DNA from: an uncultured Spartobacteria bacterium
GTDB taxonomy: Bacteria; Verrucomicrobiota; Verrucomicrobiia; Chthoniobacterales; Chthoniobacteraceae
Direction: 5' to 3'
DNA: 64,000 nt
Assembly: GCA_903929475.1 (NCBI GenBank)
Contig: CAIYUV010000176.1
Span: forward strand, 1 to 64,000
Position numbers and translations under genes: made by a program. The notes below the pieces were generated by a model. That model saw only the letters and a program-made list of their open reading frames with translations. It did no database searches and was not told the origin of the DNA. Positions 38,622 through 48,119 of the stretch are shown here, piece by piece (within the stretch, counting starts at the first letter, position 1; every line of letters starts with the position of its first letter).

Positions 38622-41039
38622 TCAGTTGCGGGTGATCGTCTCGTCGAGATTCAAAATGACATTCGCTGCGGCAGTCCATGCAGCGTGCTCTGCGGCGTCC
38701 AGCGTTTCTGGACGCGGGGCACGGCCTGCGGAACTGAGTGCATTGGCGGCGTTGGTGTCGGCGCGATAGAGCGCGAGCTGGTTGCCGATAAAGTCGCGCA
38801 TGACCTGCTGTTCGGGCGGCATCGGAGAGCGGGCCAGCGCCAGCCGGTAGGCGAGTGCGATGCGGGCATCGGTGTCCGCCTGACATTCCGTGAGCAGTCG
38901 CTGCGCAAGCACACGCGCGGCCTCGATGAACTGCGGATCATTCAGCGTCACCAGAGCCTGTAGCGGCGTGTTGGTGCGCGGACGATCTGCCGTGCATTCC
39001 GCGCGATCCGGCGCGTCGAAAATCACGAAGGTCGGATACGGCGTCGTGCGCCGCCAGAACGTGTAGAGGCCACGGCGGTAGAGATCCTCACCGCTGCTGA
39101 GCTTCCATTTCCAGCCATCGTTCTTGCCCTTGTAGAAATCCGGCGGCTGGTAGGGAAACACGGGCGGGCCGCCCATTTTGTCGGACAGCAATCCGGCAAC
39201 GGCGAGCGCATTGTCGCGCACCGCCTCCGCCTGCAAGCGCACGCGTGGCGCACGCCAGAGCAGTTTGTTTTGCGGGTCGCGTTCGGCGTAGCGGCGCGTG
39301 TCGCTCGATGCCTGGCGATACGTGCGGCTCATCATGATCAACTTCAGCGTGCGCTTCACATCCCAGCCGGAATCCATGAACTGCACGGCCAGCCAGTCGA
39401 GCAACTCCGGGTGCGTTGGAAATGTCCCCTGCATTCCGAAGTCGCCCATCGAACGCACCAGCCCCTCGCCAAAAAGCATCTGCCAGAAACGATTCACCTG
39501 CACACGTGCGACGAGCGGTTGATTCTTCTGCATGAGCCAGCGCGCGAGGCCGAGTCGGTTGCGCGGCTGGTCTGCGGGAAAAGGCGGGAGAAATTTCGGC
39601 ACGTCGCGCTGCACTGCTTCGCCGGGTGTTTGAAAATCCCCGCGCATGAGCACGAACGCGGGCTTCGGTTGCGCCATCTCCACGCTGACCATTTGCAGCG
39701 GCGCGTTTTTGTCGTTTTCGAGTCCTGCAACGTTGTCGCGGAGTTTTTTGATTTCCTGTTTCAGCAACGAAACCGCCAGCGTCTCGCCGTCCTTCGCAGG
39801 GCCGACAATCGTCGAGGGAAAAATCCCTTTTTCCAACTGCCGCTCCAGTTCACCGAGCTTCGTCTTCGCGTTCGCAATCTTCGTGCGCGTCTCTGCACTC
39901 GGCACGCTCATCACAGGCGGCACGGGCTTGTTGTGAAAACCGGTCACTGCTCCAGCGCCGACCTCCTCCAGCGAATTGAAGAACGCGGTGAGCTGGTAGA
40001 ATTCCTTGTGCGTGATCGGATCGTATTTGTGGCTGTGGCATTGCGCGCAGTTGAACGTCATCCCCAGCCACACACGGCCCATCGTGATGGCGCGGTCCGC
40101 CGCATACGCCGCGAGAAACTCCGCCGGGTCCGCGCCGCCCTCCTCATTAAAGCGCACATTGCGATTGAAGCCCGACGCTATTTTTTGCTCCACCGTCGCA
40201 TTCGGCAGCAGGTCGCCCGCGAACTGCCATGCCGTGAATTGATCGAACGGCATGTTGCTGTTGTAGGCGTTCACCACCCAGTCGCGCCAGAGCCACACCG
40301 GACGGTCGGAATCATTGTGGTAGCCGTTCGTGTCGCCATAGCGCGCGAGGTCCAGCCAGATCATCGCCATGCGCTCGCCGTAGCGCGGACTTGCCAGCAT
40401 CCGATCCACCATCTGCTCGTAGGCCTTTTCACCCGTGTCATTCGTGAACGCATCAATCTCCGCAATCGTCGGCGGAAGCCCGCGCAAATCCAGCGACACA
40501 CGGCGGATCAACGTCGCGCGATCCGCCTCCGGCGAAGGCGTCATCTGCCGTGCGGAAAGTGCCGCCGCAACAAACCGATCCACGCCATTCACCGCCCACG
40601 CCGCATCTCCCGCAGCGGGCGGTTCCGTGCGCTGCGGCCCTACGAAAGACCAGTGCTCCTTGTATTCCGCGCCCTGCGCAATCCAGCGTTTCAAAACCGC
40701 CCTTTCCTCCGCAGCGAGCGTTTTGTGCGACTTCCGCGGCGGCATCACTTCGTCCGTATCCGTTGTCTCGATGCGCTCCACGAGCGCGCTCTTTTCCGGA
40801 TGCCCCGGCACGATGGCCACATCGCCGCTCTTCGCCGGTGAAGTCGCACTGTCGCGCAAGTCAATTCGCAGTTTTCCCTCCAACGACTTCGCATCCGGCC
40901 CGTGGCAGGCGTAGCACTTGTCCGAAAGAATCGGCCGCACATCGCGGTTGAAATCCACATCCCCCGCAGCAATGACCCGCCCGCCCGCCAGCGCGAGCGC
41001 GGCGAGAAATCTCCACGTGAAAAAATTGGCGGCATTCAT
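38622..41039 (-). CDS. PSCyt1-DUF1549-DUF1553 protein (copy 2, 805 aa)
   Basis: RPILSDKCYACHGPDAKSLEGKLRIDLRDSA; CAQCHSHKYDPITHKEFYQLTAFFN; QPLVARVQVNRFWQMLFGEGLVRSMGDFGMQGTFPTHPELLDWLA. Confidence 0.95.
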   Translation of the reverse strand: MNAANFFTWRFLAALALAGGRVIAAGDVDFNRDVRPILSDKCYACHGPDAKSLEGKLRIDLRDSATSPAKSGDVAIVPGHPEKSALVERIETTDTDEVMPPRKSHKTLAAEERAVLKRWIAQGAEYKEHWSFVGPQRTEPPAAGDAAWAVNGVDRFVAAALSARQMTPSPEADRATLIRRVSLDLRGLPPTIAEIDAFTNDTGEKAYEQMVDRMLASPRYGERMAMIWLDLARYGDTNGYHNDSDRPVWLWRDWVVNAYNSNMPFDQFTAWQFAGDLLPNATVEQKIASGFNRNVRFNEEGGADPAEFLAAYAADRAITMGRVWLGMTFNCAQCHSHKYDPITHKEFYQLTAFFNSLEEVGAGAVTGFHNKPVPPVMSVPSAETRTKIANAKTKLGELERQLEKGIFPSTIVGPAKDGETLAVSLLKQEIKKLRDNVAGLENDKNAPLQMVSVEMAQPKPAFVLMRGDFQTPGEAVQRDVPKFLPPFPADQPRNRLGLARWLMQKNQPLVARVQVNRFWQMLFGEGLVRSMGDFGMQGTFPTHPELLDWLAVQFMDSGWDVKRTLKLIMMSRTYRQASSDTRRYAERDPQNKLLWRAPRVRLQAEAVRDNALAVAGLLSDKMGGPPVFPYQPPDFYKGKNDGWKWKLSSGEDLYRRGLYTFWRRTTPYPTFVIFDAPDRAECTADRPRTNTPLQALVTLNDPQFIEAARVLAQRLLTECQADTDARIALAYRLALARSPMPPEQQVMRDFIGNQLALYRADTNAANALSSAGRAPRPETLDAAEHAAWTAAANVILNLDETITRN

Positions 41040-41122
41040 GGTGTTGTCCCCGTCTTTCTATCCACAGAACGCCCTCACGCTAGAATCTCTTTTAATATCT
41101 TCTTCGCCCCGATCCCTGTGGA

Positions 41123-41173
41123 GCGAGGCGACAGCCTTTGGTCTGCGGCGGATCGACGCCGCTTTTGCCTCGC
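41123..41173 (+). repeat. Nested palindromic intergenic element
   Basis: Outer stem GCGAGGC (41123-41129)/GCCTCGC (41167-41173); inner stem GCGGCG (41145-41150)/CGCCGC (41157-41162). Confidence 0.6.
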
Positions 41174-41473
41174 ACGGAGTTCACCGAGTTCGCAAATGGG
41201 AAGCTTCCGCGCGCAGAAACCAACATTCGCGTTGCCTAATCGCGCCATTTCCGTAAAAACCCACGCCAATGAACTTCCCACCCCGCGCTATTTCAACAGA
41301 ACTATCACCCACAAAGCCGCTCACGAACACAACGCTTCTGTTTGTGATCCACTAGGCGATTGCACATCGCATCTGATGAAGACCCTCTGCACCAACTTTC
41401 TGAGTATTCCCAATGTGATTGGGGCACGCAACTCACGCATTGATGGCCTCGAACCGAGTTCGCTCGCCACTGC

Positions 41474-41716
41474 ATGAGACTCCCCGCTTTTTTCCTCGCA
41501 ACGGTATCAGTTTGCAGTTCCGGGTGCTGCACTATGAACGTTTTGGAGGACGCCAAAGGCGGGCCAGTAACAACAGATGGGAGGCACTTCACCACTGAGC
41601 GCAATCACCCGGAAATGTATCTCTTGCTACCGGTAGCTGTCCCATTGGATATTGCCACATCACCTTTCCAATTGTTTTACATGCTAACATTCAAAGATTG
41701 CCGCAATGCCTATTGA
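41474..41716 (+). CDS. Small putative lipoprotein
   Basis: MRLPAFFLATVSVCSSGCCTMNVLEDAKGG...YLLLPVAVPLDIATSPFQLFYMLTF; lipobox-like SSGC; YceK-like layout. Confidence 0.65.
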   Translation: MRLPAFFLATVSVCSSGCCTMNVLEDAKGGPVTTDGRHFTTERNHPEMYLLLPVAVPLDIATSPFQLFYMLTFKDCRNAY

Positions 41717-41720
41717 CCGT

Positions 41721-41807
41721 CGCCTCTCAAATAATATGAAAGTGGTTTTTCTCTATGGAAGTGATTGGTGAGGGCGGGGAAACGGGAACACAAAAAAACC
41801 GTTCCGG
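41721..41807 (+). repeat. Left copy of ~85-bp imperfect direct repeat flanking the TA operon
   Basis: cgcctctcaaataatatgaaagtggtttttctctatggaagtgattggtgagggcggggaaacgggaacacaaaaaaaccgttcc aligns with 42405-42487. Confidence 0.88.
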
Positions 41808-41935
41808 TCTTTTTTGAGAAAAAGTGCGGCGGTCTTTTCGCGGGGTCGGGTGGACACAAGTGCCCGCAGCTCCGACGAAGGTTGGGTAAGGGTTTCTGGG
41901 CTTGCCGTGTAATCTGCCAACGGTATCTTTCCGAC

Positions 41936-42136
41936 ATGAGCACCGTTTTTGACATTGAGAACGCCGTCCAGAAGCTCTCACGCGGCGATTTGACCACGTT
42001 CCGCGATTGGTTTCTCAGCTTCGATGCCACCGCTTGGGACAAGCAGTTCGAGGAAGATGTCGCCGCCGGTCGCCTCGACGCTCTCGCCGATGAGGCCATC
42101 CGCGACCTGCGCGAAGGGCGCTGCACGGATTTGTGA
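41936..42136 (+). CDS. Putative type II antitoxin
   Basis: MSTVFDIENAVQKLSRGDLTTFRDWFLSFDATAWDKQFEEDVAAGRLDALADEAIRDLREGRCTDL; stop overlaps toxin start (GTGA). Confidence 0.78.
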   Translation: MSTVFDIENAVQKLSRGDLTTFRDWFLSFDATAWDKQFEEDVAAGRLDALADEAIRDLREGRCTDL

Positions 42137-42396
42137 GACACCGCGCGAGCCCAAAGTTCTGGAAGTTTTATGAGCAGCTTCCCAAGGAGATTCAGGAGCT
42201 TGCCGATGCGAACTACGAACTCCTCAAGAGCGACCCACGGCATCCGTCACTGCATTTCAAAAAGGTGGGCCGGATGTGGTCTGCTCGCGTGGGCATTCAC
42301 TATCGAGCAACTGCTGTGGAGGAAGGCTCCGACATCGTCTGGTTCTGGATTGGACATCACAGTGAATACGACCGTCTCATTGGCCGTTTCCAATAG
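42133..42396 (+). CDS. RelE/ParE-superfamily toxin
   Basis: FWKFYEQLPKEIQELADANYELLKSDPRHPSLHFKKVGRMWSARVGIHYRATAVEEGSDIVWFWIGHHSEYDRLIGRF; RelE-like fold signature. Confidence 0.8.
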   Translation: MRHRASPKFWKFYEQLPKEIQELADANYELLKSDPRHPSLHFKKVGRMWSARVGIHYRATAVEEGSDIVWFWIGHHSEYDRLIGRFQ

Positions 42397-42404
42397 GAAC
42401 GAAA

Positions 42405-42487
42405 CGCCTCTCAAATAACATGAAAGTGGTGTTTCTCTGGTGAAGTGATTGGTGAGGGAAAAAAGGGAACACAAAAAGACCGCTTCC
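42405..42487 (+). repeat. Right copy of ~85-bp imperfect direct repeat flanking the TA operon
   Basis: cgcctctcaaataacatgaaagtggtgtttctctggtgaagtgattggtgagggaaaaaagggaacacaaaaagaccgcttcc. Confidence 0.88.
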
Positions 42488-42508
42488 CTCGCTCCAGACC
42501 TGGATTGA

Positions 42509-43963
42509 TTACGCCAGAATTTCTTTGATCACCTTGCTCGGTTCGACGCCGGTGAGGCGCTGGTCGAGGCCTTGGAATTTGTAGATGAAGCGTTCGTGGT
42601 CAATGCCGAGGCAGTGGAGGATGGTGGCGTTGAGATCGTTCAGGTGAACGGGCTTCTCCACGATGTTGTAGGAAAAGTCGTCGGTCTCGCCGTGGCTGAT
42701 GCCGCCTTTCACCCCGCCGCCAGCCATCCACATGCAGAAGTTTCGCGGGTGATGATCGCGACCGTAGTTGTCCTTGCTCAGCCCGCCTTGTGAATAGACG
42801 GTGCGGCCAAATTCGCCGCCCCAAACGACGAGCGTTTCATCGAGCATTCCACGATTTTTTAAATCCTGAATGAGCGCGGCGCAGCCTTGGTCGGTGTCCT
42901 TGCACTGGTTGCCGAGTTCCTTCGGCAGATTGCCGTGGGAATCCCAGCCGCGATGGAAAAGTTGCACGGTGCGCACGCCACGTTCGATAAGCCGCCGGGC
43001 GATCAGGCAACTCTGCGCGAAGGAGCCGGGCTTTTCCACATCCGGGCCGTAGAGATCGAGCGTCGCCTTGGTTTCGCCGCTGAGGTCGGCGAGTTCCGGC
43101 ACGCTGCTTTGCAGACGGAACGCCATTTCGTATTGCTCGATTCTCGTCAGCGTGTCGGGGTCGTGGTGTTGCTCGTGGCGGTGCTGGTTGAGGTCGCCGA
43201 GCGCGTTGAGCAATTTGCGGCGGTCATCGCGATCCACTCCCTGCGGGTTGGGCAGGTAAAGCACGGGATCCGCTTCGTTGCGAAATGCGACGCCGCTGTA
43301 TTTGCCCGGCAGAAATCCGGAGTTCCAAAGCCGCTGATAGATCGCCTGACCGTTGCTGCCAGCGGGCCATTTGGGCGTGAGCACGACGAAGGACGGAAGA
43401 TTTTCCGAAGTGCTCCCGAGGCCGTAGGAGATCCAAGAACCGATGCTCGCCTTGCCGGGAATTTCCGAGCCGGTGAAAAGAAATGTGCAGGCGGGGTCGT
43501 GGTTGATGGCGTTGGTGTGGACGCTCTTGATGACGGCGATTTCGTCTATGACTTTTGCGGTGTGCGGCAGAAGATCGCTTACCCAGCGACCACACTCGCC
43601 ATATTGCCGGAATGTGAATTTCGACGGAGCAACGAGGAAGTTTTTCTGACCGGAGGTCATCGTGCTGAGCCGCTGTCCGCCTTGTATCGTGGGCGGCAGG
43701 TCCTTGCCGAAAAACTCCTGCAAACGTGGCTTGTAGTCGAAGGTGTCCAGTTGCGAAGGGCCGCCGTTCATGTGCAGATAGATCAGCGCCTTCGCCCTTG
43801 GGCGAAAGTGTGGCAGGCCGGGCAGGGCCATTGGCGCGGCCTGAGTGCGTTGTGCGAGGCCCATTTGTGCGAGTGCGACGCCGCCGAGTTTCAATCCTAC
43901 GTCGCCGAAAAAATTGCGCCGCGTCATCGCGCGGTGAAATGCGGAGTTGAGGATTTCGTTCAT
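42509..43963 (-). CDS. DUF1501 domain protein, Tat-type signal (copy 3)
   Basis: [102 protein letters not shown]. Confidence 0.95.
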   Translation of the reverse strand: MNEILNSAFHRAMTRRNFFGDVGLKLGGVALAQMGLAQRTQAAPMALPGLPHFRPRAKALIYLHMNGGPSQLDTFDYKPRLQEFFGKDLPPTIQGGQRLSTMTSGQKNFLVAPSKFTFRQYGECGRWVSDLLPHTAKVIDEIAVIKSVHTNAINHDPACTFLFTGSEIPGKASIGSWISYGLGSTSENLPSFVVLTPKWPAGSNGQAIYQRLWNSGFLPGKYSGVAFRNEADPVLYLPNPQGVDRDDRRKLLNALGDLNQHRHEQHHDPDTLTRIEQYEMAFRLQSSVPELADLSGETKATLDLYGPDVEKPGSFAQSCLIARRLIERGVRTVQLFHRGWDSHGNLPKELGNQCKDTDQGCAALIQDLKNRGMLDETLVVWGGEFGRTVYSQGGLSKDNYGRDHHPRNFCMWMAGGGVKGGISHGETDDFSYNIVEKPVHLNDLNATILHCLGIDHERFIYKFQGLDQRLTGVEPSKVIKEILA

Positions 43964-43976
43964 GGCTGTGAGTTGG

Positions 43977-46900
43977 TCACGGGCGGACGATGACTTCATC
44001 GAGGTTCAACAAAAGATTCGCGACCTGCGTCCATGCTGCGAGTTCCGCAGGAGGAATTGTGGGGTCGGCTTTCGACTCGCCGACTGTGATGACTTGCGAT
44101 GCGACATCCGGCTTGGCCCGGTATTTTTCGAGAAAGGCATTGAGCACGGTTTGAATCCGTCCGCTTTCCACAGCATCCGGGCCGCGGTTGAGGGCACATT
44201 GAAATGCGAACGTGATCCGGCTCGATGTCGTGTCGCCGCCCTTTGTGATGATGCGTTGTGCGAAGGCGCGCGCGGCTTCGAAAAACTGCACGTCATTGAG
44301 CAACTGTAACGCTTGTAGCGGTGTGTTGCCGCGATCCCGTTTGGTGCAATACGCCTCGCGGGAAGGTGCGTCGAAATTCACAAGAAACGGAGCCGGAGCT
44401 GTGCGTTTCAAGAAGGTGTAGATGCTGCGGCGATACAGCGCCTCGCCGCTGTCCTGTTTGTAAGAACGCGTGTTGCTGCCGACGAATCCCACAGGCTCCC
44501 AGATATTCGGCGGCTGGTAGATCCGCACGGCTTTGCCGCCGACTTTTTCAACCAGCAAGCCGGACACAAAGAGCGCCTGATCGCGGATCGCCTCCGCATT
44601 CAGGCGCAGGCGTGGCGCACGGGCGAGTAGTCGGTTTGCGGGGTCTTTGCCCAACAGAATTTCGTTGGTGTCGGACGACTGCTGATAGACCTGCGACGTC
44701 ACGATGGTCGTGATGAGCTTCTTCATATCCCATCCGTTTTCGCGGAATTCGGCGGCCAGAAAATCGAGAAGCTCCGGGTGACTTGGCGGTTCACCTTGCG
44801 CGCCGAAGTCGCTGGAACTTTTCACCAGACCAAGACCAAAGAAGTGCTGCCAAAAACGGTTCACTGCCACGCGCGCAGTGAGCGGGTTTTCCGAGCTTGC
44901 GATCCATTTTGCGAGATCGAGACGGTTCGGTTTTGCAATGCCGGCGGGCAGGGGAGGGAGGAAGCCCGGCACATTCGGTTGCACGGCTTCACCGGGTTTG
45001 TCGTAGGCTCCGCGCAGCATGATGTTCGCCTGCCGTGGAGTCGGCAAATCGGCCATGATGAATGTGGACGGGATCGTTCCATCGTGAGCTTTCACTTCTT
45101 TCTCCGAAGTCGAAATGGCGGCAGTCAGCGGCTGTAGCACGGGCTGCGTCTTGGTGCAGATATTGATGAGATAGTATTCCCTCAGCTTCGCCGTCTGCTC
45201 CGGTGTGATTTTGTCGTTTGCCGTGGTGAGGAAATTATTGATGTCCTTCGGCGCTCCCGGCAGCCCCTGCTTTTGATGCTGGCTGCGCCACACTTTGAAA
45301 GAAACGCCAGCGTCGGCAGGCGGATGACTGTCGCCGACGATGGAAAGCCGATCCCAATAGACGAGGCCGCCGGACTGCGTGAATGCAAACCCCGTGACAA
45401 AATCGCTTCCCTTCAAACCAACCTTTTCCGCAGGCACTTCGAGTTTCACCCACTCATCCGCCTTTGGCAGCGGGCCTGCGGAAAAACGCTCCGGCGAATT
45501 GATGACGCCCTGGTTGATCGCATTCACGTCGCCCCACACTGCGCGATGCTTCCAGCCATCCGTGCGAAATTGCAGCATCACCGCACTGGGTAGCTGCGCG
45601 GAATCCAGTCGCACCATCACTTGAATCACTGCGTTCTGCGGCACGTAAAGCGGACGCGCGTCGCCCTCGTAGTAATCGCGCACGATGCCGTCGTCCTGAC
45701 GTTTCAACGCCAGCTTCCCGCTCGCCGGTTTGACCTCCGGTTCTCCGACAAATTTAGCCGGCGACTTGCCGTTGCCAGTTTTCGCCACGGCCTTTTCAGG
45801 GAGTGCATCGTCCATCCAGACATCCTCGACGCGCTCGCCGTTTGCAGGCGCAGGCGCATCGAAGGGATCTTGATAGACCGTGTTTTTCAACGTCGTCTCA
45901 AATTTCTCCCGCGCCTTCTCCAGCTTGTCCTTCAGCGCATCGAGTTGCTGCCGGTTTTCCGGCGTCATGTATTTCAAGACGGGCTTCGTGAGCAGAACGT
46001 TGCCGTCATTCGCCGGGTCGGCAGCGCTGTAGAAGAAGGCATACATCTGGTAAAAATCCTTCTGCGTGATGGGATCGAATTTGTGGTCGTGACACGCAGC
46101 GCACTGCCCCGTGAGGCCAAGCCAGTTTTGCATCGTCGTCGCCGTGCGCTCGGATGCGTAGCGAAAGAGCTGCTCGGCATCAATCGAACCGCCCTCGCCC
46201 GTGGTCACGTTGCAGCGGTTGTATCCGCTCGCGATTTTCTGTTCGTCGGTGCCGTTGGGAATGAGATCGCCCGCGAGTTGCTCGATGGTGAATTGATCAA
46301 ACGGCTCATTGAGATTGAACGCGTTGACCACCCAGTCGCGATAAAGCCACATCTGCCGTTCATTGTCCAAATGCTGACCGTGCGTGTCGCCATAGCGCGC
46401 GAGGTCGAGCCACCAATGCGCCATGTGTTCGCCAAAACGCGGAGATGCCAGCAGTCGCGCGACGACCTTTTGATACGCCTCCGGCGATTCATCCGAGAGA
46501 AAAGCGGACACCTCTTCCGGCGTTGGCGGCAGGCCCGTGAGGTCGAGTGTCACGCGACGCAAGAGCGTGGCCTTGTCTGCGGGCGGGGAAAGTTTCAGCC
46601 CCTCCTGCGCCAGCCGGGCCACGATGAAAGCATCAATGGGATTTCGAATTGCAGATTGCGGATTGCGGATTTCCGGCTGAGCCGGTTTCACGAGCTGCTC
46701 GAAGGCCCAGTGCTTTTGATATTTCGCCCCCTGTGTGATCCACAGCTTCAGCGCCTCCTTTTGCACGGTCGTCAAAGTCTTGTGCGTCTTCGGCGGCGGC
46801 ATCACCTCGTCCGGATCCGTCTCGTTGATCCGCTTCCACAATTCACTGCCCGCAGGATCGCCCGATTTAATCGCGACACGCCCTTCTTCCAGCGCAGCCT

Positions 46901-47108
46901 TCGCTCCCGCCTCTGCATCCAATCTCAAATCCGCCTTCCGTTTCTTCGAGTCCGTCCCGTGACACGCAAAGCAATTCTCAGAAAGTATGGGCCGGATATC
47001 GCGATTAAAAACAAGCTCTCGCACCGGAGCAGCAGTCAACTTCGCCGCCAGCAAAAGCAGGGCAGGGAAGCAGCGATACATCAGGAGGCTTTTTGACATG
47101 GAAGCCAC
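43977..47108 (-). CDS. PSCyt1-DUF1549-DUF1553 protein (copy 3, ~1043 aa)
   Basis: [103 protein letters not shown]. Confidence 0.95.
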   Translation of the reverse strand: MASMSKSLLMYRCFPALLLLAAKLTAAPVRELVFNRDIRPILSENCFACHGTDSKKRKADLRLDAEAGAKAALEEGRVAIKSGDPAGSELWKRINETDPDEVMPPPKTHKTLTTVQKEALKLWITQGAKYQKHWAFEQLVKPAQPEIRNPQSAIRNPIDAFIVARLAQEGLKLSPPADKATLLRRVTLDLTGLPPTPEEVSAFLSDESPEAYQKVVARLLASPRFGEHMAHWWLDLARYGDTHGQHLDNERQMWLYRDWVVNAFNLNEPFDQFTIEQLAGDLIPNGTDEQKIASGYNRCNVTTGEGGSIDAEQLFRYASERTATTMQNWLGLTGQCAACHDHKFDPITQKDFYQMYAFFYSAADPANDGNVLLTKPVLKYMTPENRQQLDALKDKLEKAREKFETTLKNTVYQDPFDAPAPANGERVEDVWMDDALPEKAVAKTGNGKSPAKFVGEPEVKPASGKLALKRQDDGIVRDYYEGDARPLYVPQNAVIQVMVRLDSAQLPSAVMLQFRTDGWKHRAVWGDVNAINQGVINSPERFSAGPLPKADEWVKLEVPAEKVGLKGSDFVTGFAFTQSGGLVYWDRLSIVGDSHPPADAGVSFKVWRSQHQKQGLPGAPKDINNFLTTANDKITPEQTAKLREYYLINICTKTQPVLQPLTAAISTSEKEVKAHDGTIPSTFIMADLPTPRQANIMLRGAYDKPGEAVQPNVPGFLPPLPAGIAKPNRLDLAKWIASSENPLTARVAVNRFWQHFFGLGLVKSSSDFGAQGEPPSHPELLDFLAAEFRENGWDMKKLITTIVTSQVYQQSSDTNEILLGKDPANRLLARAPRLRLNAEAIRDQALFVSGLLVEKVGGKAVRIYQPPNIWEPVGFVGSNTRSYKQDSGEALYRRSIYTFLKRTAPAPFLVNFDAPSREAYCTKRDRGNTPLQALQLLNDVQFFEAARAFAQRIITKGGDTTSSRITFAFQCALNRGPDAVESGRIQTVLNAFLEKYRAKPDVASQVITVGESKADPTIPPAELAAWTQVANLLLNLDEVIVRP
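46637..46671 (+). repeat. Degenerate heptamer tandem repeat (gcRgatt) in the linker of the copy-3 PSCyt1/DUF1549 gene
   Basis: tgggatt/tcgaatt/gcagatt/gcggatt/gcggatt; antisense translation is [14 protein letters not shown]. Confidence 0.88.
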
Positions 47109-47156
47109 GCATTATGCCCCGCACGCGCGCAGGAAAAAGAAATGATTTTCGGCCTG

Positions 47157-48077
47157 TCACTCATCGACACGTGCACCGGTGTAGATGGCGGTGTCGAGGC
47201 GGTTGAGTGGGCGTTTTGCAGTCCAGCAGATGCCGCGGTAGGCGAGGACGCGGAAGAGTGGATCGTCGTGCGTCCAAGTGAAGTGGCAGGGGATGCAGAC
47301 GAAGATACGTCCGCCGCCGCGCTCGACGGTCCAGACTTGTGGTTGTGCGGCGCCGTCGGCGTCCATCGCTGCGATGGTGGTGGTGCCTTCGCCTTCGCCG
47401 AGGAGGTTCCAATACGGCTCCTCGGGGCGGATGTCGGACTCAGGGAAACCCTTCGTGATTTCGTGCGGGCTGTATTTCAAATTCACATCGCCGCGCAGCC
47501 ATTTGTTGCCCGTCCATGCGCGACCGATGCGGTCGGCGAGCGCTTTGGGTTCGGTGTTTCCATTCATCGAGAAATGCAGAAAGACAAGCCCGCCGCCGCG
47601 CGCGAGGAAGGCATCCATGTCGGGGGCCTTGGTGGCGTCCCACACGGGGTTGTTGTGAAAGAAGGCAATGACGTCCGCGTTTTTGAACTGCTCCGCAGTC
47701 GGCCATTTGTCAGCAGGCTCGGTGGTGACGCCGGGGACTTCGGCGAGGATTTTTGTCCAGCGCGCGCGCCAGACGGGGTAGTCGTGAAAGCCGACGCCAT
47801 TGTGTCCGGCGTCTTTTTCCGCCGCGCAGAGGACGATGTGGAATGGACGTTTCTTTTCTTCGTCGCTCATCGGCTTCACGGCGGCGAGCACGGTCTCGAC
47901 TTCCTTCTTCGCGCGGGGCGCGGGCATCTTTATTCCCTGCACGTTGGTCGGGCTTGGCCACGGCTTGGTGATGTCCACAATCGGCGCCGCTGGCGGAGCG
48001 GGAGTTGCAGGCGGCTCTTGCGCCGATGCGATGGAAAACGTGACGGCGAGCGCGGCGAGGATGGCGTGTTTTTTCAT
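47157..48077 (-). CDS. Secreted ThuA-domain protein
   Basis: Signal MKKHAILAALAVTFSIASAQ; KRPFHIVLCAAEKDAGHNGVGFHDYPVW...ADVIAFFHNNPVW...GGGLVFLHFSMNG...GRIFVCIPCHFTWTHDDPLFRVLAYRGICW. Confidence 0.9.
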   Translation of the reverse strand: MKKHAILAALAVTFSIASAQEPPATPAPPAAPIVDITKPWPSPTNVQGIKMPAPRAKKEVETVLAAVKPMSDEEKKRPFHIVLCAAEKDAGHNGVGFHDYPVWRARWTKILAEVPGVTTEPADKWPTAEQFKNADVIAFFHNNPVWDATKAPDMDAFLARGGGLVFLHFSMNGNTEPKALADRIGRAWTGNKWLRGDVNLKYSPHEITKGFPESDIRPEEPYWNLLGEGEGTTTIAAMDADGAAQPQVWTVERGGGRIFVCIPCHFTWTHDDPLFRVLAYRGICWTAKRPLNRLDTAIYTGARVDE

Positions 48078-48119
48078 GGTGTGGTTGTGGTGGTTTTCGT
48101 CGTGGAGAGACAGGCAGTT

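Noticed and set aside
39270-40841. 523-aa + strand ORF
   Set aside because: Antisense to the DUF1549/DUF1553 copy 2 gene; Arg/His-rich low-information translation.
41721-42487. Integron-like attC sites around the TA operon
   Set aside because: The repeats lack GTTRRRY/RYYYAAC core sites and a clear internal dyad, and no integrase is present; treated as plain direct repeats.
45621-47096. 491-aa + strand ORF
   Set aside because: Antisense to the copy 3 PSCyt1/DUF1549 gene; no recognisable domain.
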